64,000 nucleotides of DNA from Xanthomarina arctica (GCF_014638915.1 NZ_BMFQ01000001.1:434001-498000), one strand, 5' to 3'. Counted from the first letter of the stretch, positions 17,758 through 27,251 are shown. Notes: generated by a model from the sequence alone, not told the origin. A program made the numbers and translations.

Positions 17758-18489
17758 ATGAAATGTGCCTTAATAACTGGTGGATCTAGAGGAATTGGTA
17801 AAGCTATTTGCATCCAATTAGCAAAAGATACAGACTACCATATTTTAATAAATTACAACAACAATAAAACAGCAGCACTTGAAACTCTAAAAGCTGTCGA
17901 AGCCGAAGGTAATACCGGAGACATTTTACAATTTAATGTCACAGATGCCGAACAGGTAAAATCGACTCTAGACGCTTGGCAAGAAAGCAACAAGGATGCA
18001 CTTATAGAAGTTATAGTTAACAATGCAGGAATTACTAAAGATGGTCTCTTTATGTGGATGCCGCAAAGCGATTGGCAAGATGTTATAAACACCTCCTTAA
18101 ACGGATTTTTTAACGTTACCAATCACCTAATCCAAAAAATGCTAAGAAACAGATATGGTCGCATTATAAATGTGGCTTCAGTATCTGGCGTAAAAGGAAC
18201 GGCTGGACAAACAAATTATTCTGCTGCAAAAGGCGCCTTGGTTGCGGCTACAAAAGCCTTGGCTCAAGAAGTTGCTAAGCGCAAAATAACGGTTAATGCT
18301 GTAGCACCAGGCTTTATAAAATCGGATATGACTGCCGATTTAAATGAGGCCGAATTAAAAAACTTAATACCAATTAACAGATTTGGCGAACCAGAAGAAG
18401 TAGCTTATGCTGTATCTTTTTTAGCTTCTCAAAAAGCATCGTATATTACGGGAGAAGTGATTAATATAAATGGAGGTATTTACTCGTAA
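17758..18489 (+). CDS. 3-oxoacyl-ACP reductase (FabG/ApeQ-like)
   Basis: This 243-residue classical SDR has the cofactor motif T-G-G-S-R-G-I-G at the N-terminus, N-N-A-G, the catalytic Ser in N-V-A-S-V-S-G and Y-S-A-A-K. It ends with the G-E-V-I-N-I-N-G-G of FabG proteins. It should use NADPH to reduce the beta-keto group after each condensation so that a dehydratase can create the next polyene double bond. It is followed 12 bases later by a ketosynthase. Confidence 0.92.
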   Translation: MKCALITGGSRGIGKAICIQLAKDTDYHILINYNNNKTAALETLKAVEAEGNTGDILQFNVTDAEQVKSTLDAWQESNKDALIEVIVNNAGITKDGLFMWMPQSDWQDVINTSLNGFFNVTNHLIQKMLRNRYGRIINVASVSGVKGTAGQTNYSAAKGALVAATKALAQEVAKRKITVNAVAPGFIKSDMTADLNEAELKNLIPINRFGEPEEVAYAVSFLASQKASYITGEVININGGIYS

Positions 18490-18501
18490 ATTAAAAAGAG
18501 G

Positions 18502-19719
18502 ATGAGGAGAGTTGTGATATCAGGAATGGGAATATATTCTTGTATTGGGGAGAATTTAGAGGAAGTAAAAGTATCTTTATATAAAGGAAAATCAGGAATT
18601 GTTGTAGATCCAGAAAGAGTAGAATATGGTTATCGTTCTCCGTTAACAGGAATGGTTAAAACACCAAACTTAAAAAACTTACTATCAAGAAGGCAACGCA
18701 TTAGCTTAGGCGAAGAAGGTGAATTTGCTTATGTTGCTACTTTAGAAGCATTAAAAAACGCTAAAATATCGCAAGAGTTTTTAGATACTCACGAAATTGG
18801 AATTCTTTACGGAAACGATAGTACTGCAAAATCCATTATAGAATCTAACGACACCATTAGAGAAAAAAAAGATACCACTCTTGTAGGTTCTGGAGCAATT
18901 TTTAGAGGCATGAACTCTTCAGTTACCATGAATCTTTCAACCATATTTAAATTAAAAGGCATCAATTTCACTATTAGTGCAGCCTGTGCAAGCGGTTCCC
19001 ATTCTATTGGAATGGCCTATCAATTAATTAAAAGTGGCTTACAAGATTACATTATTTGTGGTGGCGCTCAAGAAATAAACAAACTTGCTATGGGGAGTTT
19101 TGATGGTTTAGGCGTGTTTTCTAAAAACACCGAACATCCAGAAAAAGCATCCAGACCATTCGATATAAACAGAGATGGTTTGGTTCCAAGTGGAGGTGCT
19201 GCAACACTAATTCTAGAAACATACGAATCTGCTATAGAAAGAGGTGCCACTATTTACGGGGAAGTTATTGGTTATGGTTTTTCATCTAACGGCGATCATA
19301 TTTCAACACCAAATGTGGACGGTCCGGCAAGAGCGATGAAAATGGCTATAAATCAAGCAAAAATCAGTGCCACAGATATAGAATATGTTAATGCTCATGC
19401 TACTTCAACTCCTGTTGGAGATGCAAACGAAGCGAAAGCCATTTTTGAAGTTTTTGGAGAAAACGGCCCATTTGTAAGCTCAACTAAATCTATGACTGGC
19501 CATGAATGCTGGATGGCTGGCGCAAGCGAAGTCCTCTACTCTGTTCTTATGATGCAAAATAATTTTATAGCTCCAAACATTAATTTAGAAACACCAGACG
19601 AGGACGCATCAAAATTAAAGTTAGTTAACAAAACGTTAGATAAAAAATTTGATGTATTTTTGTCGAATTCGTTTGGATTTGGAGGAACAAATTCAGCATT
19701 AATTATTAAAAAACAATAG
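18502..19719 (+). CDS. Beta-ketoacyl-ACP synthase (FabF-like) of the aryl polyene pathway
   Basis: This 405-residue protein is a complete KAS I/II fold with nucleophile Cys162 (A-A-C-A-S-G), catalytic His in N-A-H-A-T-S-T-P-V-G-D and His in M-T-G-H-E-C. It condenses acyl-ACP with malonyl-ACP. The usual H-G-T is H-A-T here, a minor change seen in pathway-specific synthases. It lies between the reductase and ACP genes. Which of the four ketosynthase-type proteins starts and which extends the chain cannot be told from sequence alone; initiation or extension as an ApeR-like enzyme is most likely. Confidence 0.9.
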   Translation: MRRVVISGMGIYSCIGENLEEVKVSLYKGKSGIVVDPERVEYGYRSPLTGMVKTPNLKNLLSRRQRISLGEEGEFAYVATLEALKNAKISQEFLDTHEIGILYGNDSTAKSIIESNDTIREKKDTTLVGSGAIFRGMNSSVTMNLSTIFKLKGINFTISAACASGSHSIGMAYQLIKSGLQDYIICGGAQEINKLAMGSFDGLGVFSKNTEHPEKASRPFDINRDGLVPSGGAATLILETYESAIERGATIYGEVIGYGFSSNGDHISTPNVDGPARAMKMAINQAKISATDIEYVNAHATSTPVGDANEAKAIFEVFGENGPFVSSTKSMTGHECWMAGASEVLYSVLMMQNNFIAPNINLETPDEDASKLKLVNKTLDKKFDVFLSNSFGFGGTNSALIIKKQ

Positions 19720-19727
19720 TGTAAGCA

Positions 19728-19970
19728 ATGAATAAAGAGGTTATTATTGAAAAGATAAACGACTTTCTTATTGATGAATTTGAAGTTGAAAGTGACGATA
19801 TTTCACCAGAAGCAAATTTAAAAGAAACACTCGAACTTGATAGTTTAGATTTTGTTGATCTGGTTGTTGCAGTTGAATCTAACTTTGGTGTTAAATTAGT
19901 TGGTGAAGATTTTGTAAATGTCAAATCACTTAATGATTTCTACTCCCTTATTGAAAGTAAATTAGGCTAA
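19728..19970 (+). CDS. Acyl carrier protein (first of two)
   Basis: This acidic, helical protein of 80 residues carries L-D-S-L-D with Ser39 as the phosphopantetheine site. It starts 8 bases after the ketosynthase stop. It should carry the growing polyene or the alkyl chain for the resorcinol part. The enzyme that adds the phosphopantetheine arm (Sfp/AcpS) is not in the window. Confidence 0.95.
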   Translation: MNKEVIIEKINDFLIDEFEVESDDISPEANLKETLELDSLDFVDLVVAVESNFGVKLVGEDFVNVKSLNDFYSLIESKLG

Positions 19971-19991
19971 ACACATACTACTCTTAACATT

Positions 19992-20876
19992 ATGGCTGCG
20001 GAATGGCAAGGTAAATCCAGAGGTACCGTTCTAGGATACAAAATCTTCGTGTTTTTCATGAAGCATGTTGGAATAGGCGCAGCTTATTTTATACTCTATT
20101 TTGTTGCTACTTACTTCTGTTTCTTTTCTAGAAAAAGCACAAAATCCATTTATTATTATTTAAGACATAGATTAAATTATTCTACAGCAAAAAGTATTTT
20201 AGGTGTTTTTAAAAGCTATTTTGTTTTTGGTCAAACCATTCTAGATAAAATAGCGATTTCTTCAAACTTAAATGACAGGTATACTTACGAGTCTGATGGA
20301 GTTCATTTTATAAATGAAACCCTTAAAGAGAAAAAAGGTGGGATTCTAATAAGTGCTCATGTCGGTAATTTTGAGATTTCAGAATACTTTTTTGGAGCTC
20401 TAGAGGAAAACGCATCAATAAGCTTATTGACTACAGATATTGAACATACGGCTATCAAAGAATATTTGGATAGTGTTAGGAAAAAATCCAACATTAATCT
20501 AATATTAATAAAAGACGATTTATCACATATATTTGAAGTCAATGCCGCTTTAGCACGAAATGAAATTGTGTGTATTACTGGGGATCGCTATTTTGAAGGC
20601 TCCAAATTCTTAACAGAAAATCTTTTAGGAGAAGATGCCAAATTCCCAGCTGGACCTTTTATGCTGGCATCAAGACTTAATGTTCCTGTATTGTTTGTAT
20701 ACGTCATGAAAGAGACCAATAAACATTACCATTTATATGCAAGAAGATCTGAAGCAAAACATAGAGATGCACAAGCTTTATTAAAAGAATATACAGAAAG
20801 CCTTAGTTGGATGCTTAAAAAATATCCCTTACAATGGTTTAATTACTTCGACTTTTGGGACACATTTAAAAAATAA
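19992..20876 (+). CDS. LpxL/HtrB-type lysophospholipid-like acyltransferase
   Basis: This 294-residue protein has an N-terminal membrane segment at about 17-40. Its LABLAT acyltransferase core carries H-V-G-N-F-E, the H-x4-D/E catalytic motif of the lipid A late acyltransferase family, and a later G-D-R-Y-F substrate motif. In aryl polyene clusters, homologues are thought to attach the polyene to a lipid or resorcinol acceptor. Here it is a strong candidate for joining the aryl polyene acid to the dialkylresorcinol at the inner membrane. It is followed directly by darA. Confidence 0.85.
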   Translation: MAAEWQGKSRGTVLGYKIFVFFMKHVGIGAAYFILYFVATYFCFFSRKSTKSIYYYLRHRLNYSTAKSILGVFKSYFVFGQTILDKIAISSNLNDRYTYESDGVHFINETLKEKKGGILISAHVGNFEISEYFFGALEENASISLLTTDIEHTAIKEYLDSVRKKSNINLILIKDDLSHIFEVNAALARNEIVCITGDRYFEGSKFLTENLLGEDAKFPAGPFMLASRLNVPVLFVYVMKETNKHYHLYARRSEAKHRDAQALLKEYTESLSWMLKKYPLQWFNYFDFWDTFKK

Positions 20877-20886
20877 TTAGAAGCAG

Positions 20887-21807
20887 ATGAAAGAAATTTT
20901 AGTCATTCATTATTCACAATCTGGTCAGTTATCAGAAATTGTAAATAACATTGTTTCACCGTTAAAAACTGAGGAAATAAATCTAACTTTTCTAAAAATT
21001 GAAATGGAAACCCCATTTCCTTTCCCTTGGAATAAAAAAGAATTTTATGGTGTTTTCCCTGAGACCTTTCTTCAAATTCCTCAAAAAACAAAACCTGTTC
21101 CTGAGGCTATTCTTAATAAAAAATACGATTTAATTGTTTTTGGCTTTTCAATATGGTACTTAACACCCTCGTTGCCAACAACCTCCTTTCTAAATTCCCC
21201 AGACGCTAAAAAACTTTTCGCAAACACGACTGTAATAACAGTTATTGGTTGCCGAAATATGTGGATCATGGCTCAAGAAAAAATGAAGAAAAAACTTCAA
21301 GAACTTCAAGCTAATTTAGTAGGAAACATTGTACTTGTAGATAGACATATCAATCATATTAGTGTGATAACCATTGCTCAATGGATGTTCTCTGGAAAAA
21401 AAGAACGTTTTTTAGGAATCTTCCCTAAACCCGGAGTTTCACAAGAAGATATTGATAACGCTGTAAAGTTTGGTCCAATAATAAAAAGGCACATTTTAAA
21501 TAATAATTACCTTACCTTACAAAGCGAGCTGTTAAAAGAAGACGCTGTAAAAGTAAAGCCGTTTTTAATTACAGTTGACAAACGTGCAAACATTTTATTC
21601 TCAAAATGGGCGCAATTGATAAAATCTAGAGGTGATAAAAACCCTGAAAAACGACAGTTATATGTCAATTTATTTAATTTTTATCTATTATTTGTCATTT
21701 GGACTATTGCTCCTATAGTATTTATCTTATTTTTGTTGACTTATTTACCATTCTATGGTAAAATTAAAAAGATGAAAGCATATTACTCATCAGTAGCATT
21801 AAAATAG
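20887..21807 (+). CDS. darA: DarA, dialkylresorcinol-forming aromatase
   Basis: This 306-residue protein opens with a flavodoxin-like fold: I-H-Y-S-Q-S-G-Q-L at 6-14 is the FMN phosphate loop. A hydrophobic helix (about 255-285) and a basic tail end it. The combination of flavodoxin-type N-terminus, C-terminal membrane segment and position directly before darB identifies DarA. Known DarA proteins aromatise the cyclohexanedione produced by DarB to 2,5-dialkylresorcinol. The gap to darB is 11 bases. Confidence 0.88.
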   Translation: MKEILVIHYSQSGQLSEIVNNIVSPLKTEEINLTFLKIEMETPFPFPWNKKEFYGVFPETFLQIPQKTKPVPEAILNKKYDLIVFGFSIWYLTPSLPTTSFLNSPDAKKLFANTTVITVIGCRNMWIMAQEKMKKKLQELQANLVGNIVLVDRHINHISVITIAQWMFSGKKERFLGIFPKPGVSQEDIDNAVKFGPIIKRHILNNNYLTLQSELLKEDAVKVKPFLITVDKRANILFSKWAQLIKSRGDKNPEKRQLYVNLFNFYLLFVIWTIAPIVFILFLLTYLPFYGKIKKMKAYYSSVALK

Positions 21808-21818
21808 AAGGTTGAAAA

Positions 21819-22952
21819 ATGAAGGAAGTATATATTACTAAAATATCAAAGTTTTTACCAAATCGTCCTATTAGTAACGACGAGATGGAAGATAAATTAG
21901 GCATAATTGATGGAAAATCTTCTAAGGGAAGACGTATCGTTTTACGTAATAATAAAATTACTACACGGTATTACGCCATTGATGATAATGGAAACATTAC
22001 ACACAACAATGCGCAATTAACAAAAGAAGCTGTTGAAAAATTATACGATGATAACTTAAAACCTAACGAAATTGAGTTATTATCTTGTGGAACTTCTAGT
22101 CCTGATCAAATATTACCGTCTCATGCCGCCATGGTTCATGGTTTCTTGAAAAATGGAAATACTGAAATAAACTCACCTTCTGGAGCATGTTGCTCTGGAA
22201 TGAATGCCTTAAAATATGGGTTTTTAGCTGTAAAATCTGGTCAAACGGAAAATGCGGTTTGTACAGGTTCAGAACGTACATCTTCATGGATGAAATCTGA
22301 TACCTTCGAAGACGAATTAAAACACTTAAATACTCTAGAAGACAATCCAATTCTAGCTTTTAATAAAGATTTCTTACGTTGGATGCTTTCAGATGGTGCA
22401 GGTGCTTTTCTTTTAGAAAACAAACCAAATGGAGAACTTCCTTTAAAAATTGAATGGATGGAAGGCTACTCCTACGCTCACGAATTAGATGCGTGTATGT
22501 ATGCTGGAGCAGACAAACTTGAATCGGGTTTTTTAAAACCATGGAGTGAATACCCTTCAGATGAATGGAGTAAAAAATCACTTTTTGCCATGAAGCAAGA
22601 TGTGAAGCTTTTAGGCGAAAACATCCTTGTAAAAGGTGTAGATAGCTTAAAAATGGCCATTCAAAAACACGGACTTAAACCAGAAGATATTACATATTAT
22701 TTACCTCATATTTCATCTTACTATTTTAAAGATAAGTTATATGAAGAAATGGTAAAACAAGATGTAGAAATCCCTTGGGAAAATTGGTTCATGAATTTAA
22801 GTAACGTTGGTAATGTTGGTGCGGCATCCATTTATATTATGGTTGAAGAACTAGCTGCTTCTGGAAAACTTAAAAAAGGTGATAAGATTTTACTTTCTGT
22901 CCCAGAAAGTGCGCGTTTTGCTTATGCTTATGCGCTTTTAACAGTTTGTTAA
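21819..22952 (+). CDS. darB: DarB, KAS III-like ketosynthase/cyclase for dialkylresorcinol
   Basis: This 377-residue KAS III-fold protein has the nucleophile in G-A-C-C-S-G (Cys124 or Cys125), the His in Y-L-P-H-I-S and the Asn in N-V-G-N-V-G-A-A-S. All three catalytic residues are kept. Known DarB enzymes condense two fatty-acid-derived thioesters and cyclise them to a 2,5-dialkylcyclohexane-1,3-dione, which DarA aromatises. One base separates its stop from the next start, so translation is probably coupled. Confidence 0.92.
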   Translation: MKEVYITKISKFLPNRPISNDEMEDKLGIIDGKSSKGRRIVLRNNKITTRYYAIDDNGNITHNNAQLTKEAVEKLYDDNLKPNEIELLSCGTSSPDQILPSHAAMVHGFLKNGNTEINSPSGACCSGMNALKYGFLAVKSGQTENAVCTGSERTSSWMKSDTFEDELKHLNTLEDNPILAFNKDFLRWMLSDGAGAFLLENKPNGELPLKIEWMEGYSYAHELDACMYAGADKLESGFLKPWSEYPSDEWSKKSLFAMKQDVKLLGENILVKGVDSLKMAIQKHGLKPEDITYYLPHISSYYFKDKLYEEMVKQDVEIPWENWFMNLSNVGNVGAASIYIMVEELAASGKLKKGDKILLSVPESARFAYAYALLTVC

Positions 22953-22953
22953 A

Positions 22954-23385
22954 ATGATGCAACAAGAATTACCCATAACGGATATATCTAATTTAATCCC
23001 ACAAAAAACACCTTTTGTGATGGTAGATACCTTAATGGATTTTTCGAGTAACCATGTGGTATCATCATTTAAAATTTCAGAAAAAAACTTATTTTTAATC
23101 AACAATAGTTTATCGGAATCTGGTCTTATTGAAAACATGGCACAAACTGTCGCACTTCATACAGGTTACGATTTTTTTATTAAGAACGAACAAGCTCCTA
23201 CAGGATATATTGGTTCCATAAAAAAAGTAACCATTTTAAAGTTGCCTCTTTTAAACGAAATTATTACAACCAAAGTAGATATTTTGTACGAATTTAACGG
23301 TGTCACTATGGTTGCAGTGAAAGTATTGAATGCCAAGAATGAAGAAATAGCTTCTGGCGAAATGAAAACTGTTATTGCTAACTAA
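22954..23385 (+). CDS. Hotdog-fold 3-hydroxyacyl-ACP dehydratase (ApeP-like)
   Basis: This 143-residue protein has a single hotdog domain with P-Q-K-T-P-F-V-M-V-D at 16-25, which corresponds to the P-H-R-x-P-F-L-x-V-D opening of FabZ/ApeP-like enzymes, and L-I-E-N-M-A-Q-T near 55-62. The canonical FabZ His of P-H-R is Q here (P-Q-K), so it may be the less conventional half of a heterodimer with the next gene. Start ATG 22954 or 22957 differ by one residue. It overlaps the next gene by one base. Confidence 0.85.
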   Translation: MMQQELPITDISNLIPQKTPFVMVDTLMDFSSNHVVSSFKISEKNLFLINNSLSESGLIENMAQTVALHTGYDFFIKNEQAPTGYIGSIKKVTILKLPLLNEIITTKVDILYEFNGVTMVAVKVLNAKNEEIASGEMKTVIAN

Positions 23386-23837
23386 TGAATTTTCATCATT
23401 TAGACATAAAGAAATTTTTACCACATCGCCCACCTTTTTTAATGGTGGATCATGTGCTGACTATTGACGATGAACATGTTTCCACATCTTTTACCATTAA
23501 ACCAGAATGCATTTTTAACGAAGACGGAGTCTTTAACGAAGCAGGCATGATTGAAAATGCCGCTCAAACCTGTTCTTCCATCGTTGGGAAAAGCTATTTT
23601 GATGAAGGCGACTTGGAAGGCAACTCTACAAAACTCATAGGTTTTATTAGTGCTATTAAAAAAATAAACATTCATGGTTTGGCTAAAGTTGGTAAGACTA
23701 TCACCACAAAAGCCTACATTAAATCGCGTCTTAATACAGACCAATTTACCATGTGTGCTATTGAATGTTATATCACTGAAGACCATAAAGAATTGTTATC
23801 TTGTGAAATAAATTTAGTTATTCAAGAAGTTAAATAA
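23385..23837 (+). CDS. Hotdog-fold 3-hydroxyacyl-ACP dehydratase (FabZ-like)
   Basis: This 150-residue hotdog protein opens with F-L-P-H-R-P-P-F-L-M-V-D, the intact FabZ-type motif, followed by G-M-I-E-N-A-A-Q-T with the usual Glu. It is paralogous to the preceding gene and starts within its stop codon (TAATG), a sign of tight translational coupling and probably a heteromeric enzyme. In characterised aryl polyene systems two such proteins act together to dehydrate the 3-hydroxyacyl chain. Confidence 0.87.
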   Translation: MNFHHLDIKKFLPHRPPFLMVDHVLTIDDEHVSTSFTIKPECIFNEDGVFNEAGMIENAAQTCSSIVGKSYFDEGDLEGNSTKLIGFISAIKKINIHGLAKVGKTITTKAYIKSRLNTDQFTMCAIECYITEDHKELLSCEINLVIQEVK

Positions 23838-23843
23838 TTTCCG

Positions 23844-24257
23844 ATGAAAAAAGATGAAGTTCCCCAGGATAAAAGCAACTTAGAATCGGCTAGTTTTAAA
23901 GAATTATGCTACGCTGTTGACGAAAATGGCGAATACACAACAGTTAATAGCTCTGGTTGGGATCCTAAAACCATAGCCTTGAATAAAGCCATCGAAGACA
24001 TTAATCAACGTGTTGATGAAGCTAAACAACGAGTTTTAAGCAACCAAACAAGTCCTATTGAATATTATATGGAATTTCATAAAATGGACCTTCCTATTTT
24101 AGCAAGTTATGTTGGTTTCTGGAAATGGCGTGTAAAAAGACATTTCAAACCTCAAGTATTCCATAAACTTTCAAACAACATACTACAGAAATATGCTGAC
24201 ACCTTCGAAATCAGCATCGAACAGTTAAAAAATATTGACCTACATCATGGAAATTAA
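23844..24257 (+). CDS. Unknown protein, 137 residues, in the flexirubin operon
   Basis: There is no signal peptide or membrane helix. The N-terminal 60 residues are acidic with a predicted helix (N-K-A-I-E-D-I-N-Q-R-V-D-E-A) and the C-terminal part is basic with W-K-W-R-V-K-R-H-F-K. It lies 6 bases after the dehydratase, and its 3' end overlaps the BtrH-like gene by 11 bases. I do not recognise a family. A cytosolic accessory protein for the neighbouring acyltransferase or dehydratases is the simplest reading of the context. Confidence 0.78.
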   Translation: MKKDEVPQDKSNLESASFKELCYAVDENGEYTTVNSSGWDPKTIALNKAIEDINQRVDEAKQRVLSNQTSPIEYYMEFHKMDLPILASYVGFWKWRVKRHFKPQVFHKLSNNILQKYADTFEISIEQLKNIDLHHGN

Positions 24258-25245
24258 TTTCACGCATCATCAATCTGCACATTGCGAAAACGGTGTGATT
24301 TCTAATTTAATGAAGCATCATGGCTTTCAAGTAAGCGAACCCATGGCTTTTGGTATTGGATCTGGATTATTGTTTTGTCATATTCCATTTTTAATGGTTA
24401 ATCATGCCCCAGCATTTACTTACAGAGCTTTACCAGGAATTATTTTTAAGCGATTTGCTAAACGTGTAGGAATAAAAATAAAACGAGAAAAATTTAAATC
24501 ACCAGCAAAAGCCAAAGCTGTTTTAGATAAAAATTTAGAGAATAACAATCCTGTTGGACTGCAAGTTGGGGTTTACAATTTGGTGTATTTTCCAGATGAA
24601 TATCGCTTTCATTTTAACGCACATAACTTAGTGGTTTATGGCAAAGAGAATGACACCTATTTAATTAGCGACCCTGTCATGGAAGAGGTTACTACTTTAA
24701 CTGATAAACAGTTAGAAAAAGTGCGTTTTGCTAAAGGTGCTTTTGCTCCAAAAGGACATATTTACTATCCTGTCGACTTTCCTAAAGAATTAGATTTAGA
24801 AAAAGCCATTGTAAAAGGAATCAAGCATACCTGCAAAGACATGCTTGCTCCTGTCCCTGTTTTGGGTGTAAAAGGTATTAGATATACAGCCAAACTTATT
24901 AGAAAATGGCCAAAGAAAAAGGGTGTTAAGAAAGCCAATCATTATTTGGGTCAAATTGTTAGAATGCAAGAAGAAATTGGCACAGGTGGTGGTGGTTTTA
25001 GATATATTTTTGCCGCTTTCTTACAAGAATCAAGTAAAATATTAAAAAAACCAGAACTTTCAGAACTTTCAAAAGAAATGACCTTAATTGGTGATTCATG
25101 GCGTGATTTCGCTGTAGATGCTTCAAGGATTTATAAAAACCGAAGTGCTAAAGATGATGCTTATAACCATGTGGCAACACAGTTAGAAGCTATTGCAGAT
25201 AAGGAAGAAATATTCTTTAAAAAATTAAGGAAAGCTATTAAGTAA
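24247..25245 (+). CDS. BtrH N-terminal-domain protein (candidate acyltransferase)
   Basis: This 332-residue protein opens with F-T-H-H-Q-S-A-H-C-E-N-G-V, the conserved His/Cys start of BtrH-like proteins, and has H-F-N-A-H-N-L-V-V-Y-G around 125, consistent with a papain-like Cys-His active site. BtrH of butirosin synthesis transfers an ACP-bound acyl group to an amine. Here the same chemistry could move an ACP-bound polyene or fatty acyl group to an alcohol or amine, for instance the resorcinol. I chose ATG 24247 rather than TTG 24235. It is followed after one base by the ABC ATPase. Confidence 0.82.
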   Translation: MEINFTHHQSAHCENGVISNLMKHHGFQVSEPMAFGIGSGLLFCHIPFLMVNHAPAFTYRALPGIIFKRFAKRVGIKIKREKFKSPAKAKAVLDKNLENNNPVGLQVGVYNLVYFPDEYRFHFNAHNLVVYGKENDTYLISDPVMEEVTTLTDKQLEKVRFAKGAFAPKGHIYYPVDFPKELDLEKAIVKGIKHTCKDMLAPVPVLGVKGIRYTAKLIRKWPKKKGVKKANHYLGQIVRMQEEIGTGGGGFRYIFAAFLQESSKILKKPELSELSKEMTLIGDSWRDFAVDASRIYKNRSAKDDAYNHVATQLEAIADKEEIFFKKLRKAIK

Positions 25246-25246
25246 G

Positions 25247-25990
25247 ATGATTAAAATTGAGCACATTTCTAAAAAATATAAAAATGCAGATAATTTTTCC
25301 TTATCTGATTTAAACCTGCTCATACATGAAAAAGAAATTTTTGGATTATTAGGTCCAAATGGCGCTGGAAAAACTACGCTCATTTCTATATTATGCTCCC
25401 TCATTAAGCCAACTTCAGGATCCTTCTCTATTGCTGGATTGACCTATCAGAAAAACAAAAACCAACTCAAACAACTTATTGGTATTGTTCCTCAGGAATA
25501 CGCTTTATATCCTTCGTTAACAGCTTTCGAAAACTTAAAATACTTCGGAAGTATGTATGGTTTAAAAGGAAAAGAGCTAGACAAAAAAATCAATGATGCT
25601 TTAGATCATCTAGGTCTGTTGGCATTTGCAAATAAAAATATAGATACTTTCTCTGGTGGAATGAAACGCAGGGTTAATTTAATTGCGAGCATTCTTCACA
25701 ATCCAAAGGTCTTATTTTTGGATGAACCAACCGTAGGTGTGGATGTACAATCTAAAAACGTGATTATTGAATACCTTCAGCAATTAAATAAAAACGGCAC
25801 AACTATAATCTATACCTCGCATCACTTAAACGAAGCAGAAACCTTTTGTACGCGTGTGGCTATTATAGACCATGGGAAATTAATTGTAAAAGGGAAGCCA
25901 AAAGAGTTAATAGATAACAGTGACGGTTCAAATAATCTAGAAGATGTTTTTATAAGTTTAACTGGAAAAGCTTTAAGAGATCATGCATAA
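25247..25990 (+). CDS. ABC transporter ATP-binding subunit
   Basis: This 247-residue ABC ATPase has Walker A G-P-N-G-A-G-K-T-T, a Q-loop V-P-Q-E, signature F-S-G-G-M-K-R-R, Walker B L-F-L-D-E-P and switch His in T-S-H-H. This is the CcmA/DrrA-like exporter class. It overlaps the permease gene by 8 bases and should power export of the pigment or an intermediate across the inner membrane. Confidence 0.96.
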   Translation: MIKIEHISKKYKNADNFSLSDLNLLIHEKEIFGLLGPNGAGKTTLISILCSLIKPTSGSFSIAGLTYQKNKNQLKQLIGIVPQEYALYPSLTAFENLKYFGSMYGLKGKELDKKINDALDHLGLLAFANKNIDTFSGGMKRRVNLIASILHNPKVLFLDEPTVGVDVQSKNVIIEYLQQLNKNGTTIIYTSHHLNEAETFCTRVAIIDHGKLIVKGKPKELIDNSDGSNNLEDVFISLTGKALRDHA

Positions 25991-27251
25991 ATTAATGGCT
26001 TCCGCACGTAAAGAATTCCTATTGCTAATACGCGATATTGGAGGTATTGCCATACTTTTTATAATGCCTTTAGTTCTTATTGTAACCATAACTTTAATTC
26101 AAGATAGCACATTTAAAACGGTTTCTGATGCTAAAATCCCTATTCTGGTTGTAAATAACGATCATGGAAATGTTTCTGAAACCATTTTGCAGGGTTTAGA
26201 GGATTCCAATGCCTTTGAAGTGAATATTAAAGACACAGAAGAACAGGCAAAAGACCTTGTTTTTAAAGGAAAATTTCAATTAGCCATTATTATTCCTGAA
26301 GATTTAAGTTCTGGGCTTGCACAAAAAGTAGCCCAAAATGTCGATGGTATTATTGCCAAATTTGGAATTGAAGATGAAACAGAAAGCGTAACCAAACCAA
26401 AAATTGAAAGTAAGGAAGTCAAGCTTTATTTTGATCCTGCCACACAAATATCTTTTAAAAACTCTGTAAAAAACGGGATAGATAAGATGGTTTCTAAAAT
26501 TGAAACACAATCTATTTACAAAGCTTTTCAGGAACAAATAAGCGACGATGCTTCAGAAGTTATTTTTGAAACCGAAAATTTTATCACCTTCACAGAAATT
26601 TTACCAAAAAACAATAACAAAGAACTCATTCCAAACTCGGTACAACATAACGTGCCCGCTTGGACTTTATTCGCCATCTTTTTTATAATTGTACCTCTTT
26701 CAATTAATATGGTTAAGGAAAAAAGTCAAGGTACTTTTGTTAGATTACGTACAAACCCAATATCTTATGCCACCGTTTTAGGAGGAAAAACCCTTGTATA
26801 TCTTGTGGTTTGCCTTATTCAATTTGTGCTTATGTTAATGGTTGGCGTGTTTCTATTTCCAGCAATTGGCTTACCAACATTAGATATTTCTGGCAGATTG
26901 CCATTGCTTTTTGTAGTAGCCATTTTTGCAGGACTAGCGGCTATTGGTTTGGGATTATTGTTAGGAACTGTAGCTAAAACTCAAGAACAATCTGCACCAT
27001 TTGGCGCAACCTTCGTGGTTATTTTAGCTGCTCTTGGTGGCGTTTGGGTTCCAGTCTTTATCATGCCAAAATTCATGCAAACCCTCTCTAATATTTCACC
27101 TATGAATTGGGGCTTAAATGCTTTTTACGATGTATTTTTGCGTCATGGCTCACTCTTAGATATTTTACCAGAAATCAGCTTGCTATTCTTATTTTTTTTA
27201 GCAACCACATTAATTGCCATCGTTTATAATGAAAAGAAAAACACCGTCTAA
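25983..27251 (+). CDS. ABC-2 type transporter permease
   Basis: This 422-residue protein has one N-terminal membrane helix (about 18-40), a large periplasmic domain to about residue 220, then five helices to the C-terminus. It contains V-K-E-K-S-Q-G-T-F-V-R-L-R and S-P-M-N-W, typical of ABC-2 exporters. It partners the preceding ATPase. The likely cargo is the aryl polyene or its lipid conjugate, inferred from context. Its 3' end overlaps the thioesterase gene by 23 bases. Confidence 0.93.
   Translation: MHKLMASARKEFLLLIRDIGGIAILFIMPLVLIVTITLIQDSTFKTVSDAKIPILVVNNDHGNVSETILQGLEDSNAFEVNIKDTEEQAKDLVFKGKFQLAIIIPEDLSSGLAQKVAQNVDGIIAKFGIEDETESVTKPKIESKEVKLYFDPATQISFKNSVKNGIDKMVSKIETQSIYKAFQEQISDDASEVIFETENFITFTEILPKNNNKELIPNSVQHNVPAWTLFAIFFIIVPLSINMVKEKSQGTFVRLRTNPISYATVLGGKTLVYLVVCLIQFVLMLMVGVFLFPAIGLPTLDISGRLPLLFVVAIFAGLAAIGLGLLLGTVAKTQEQSAPFGATFVVILAALGGVWVPVFIMPKFMQTLSNISPMNWGLNAFYDVFLRHGSLLDILPEISLLFLFFLATTLIAIVYNEKKNTV

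Noticed and set aside
23439-23786. 115-residue ORF antisense to the second hotdog gene
   Set aside because: It is a mirror frame of a gene with a clear FabZ motif.
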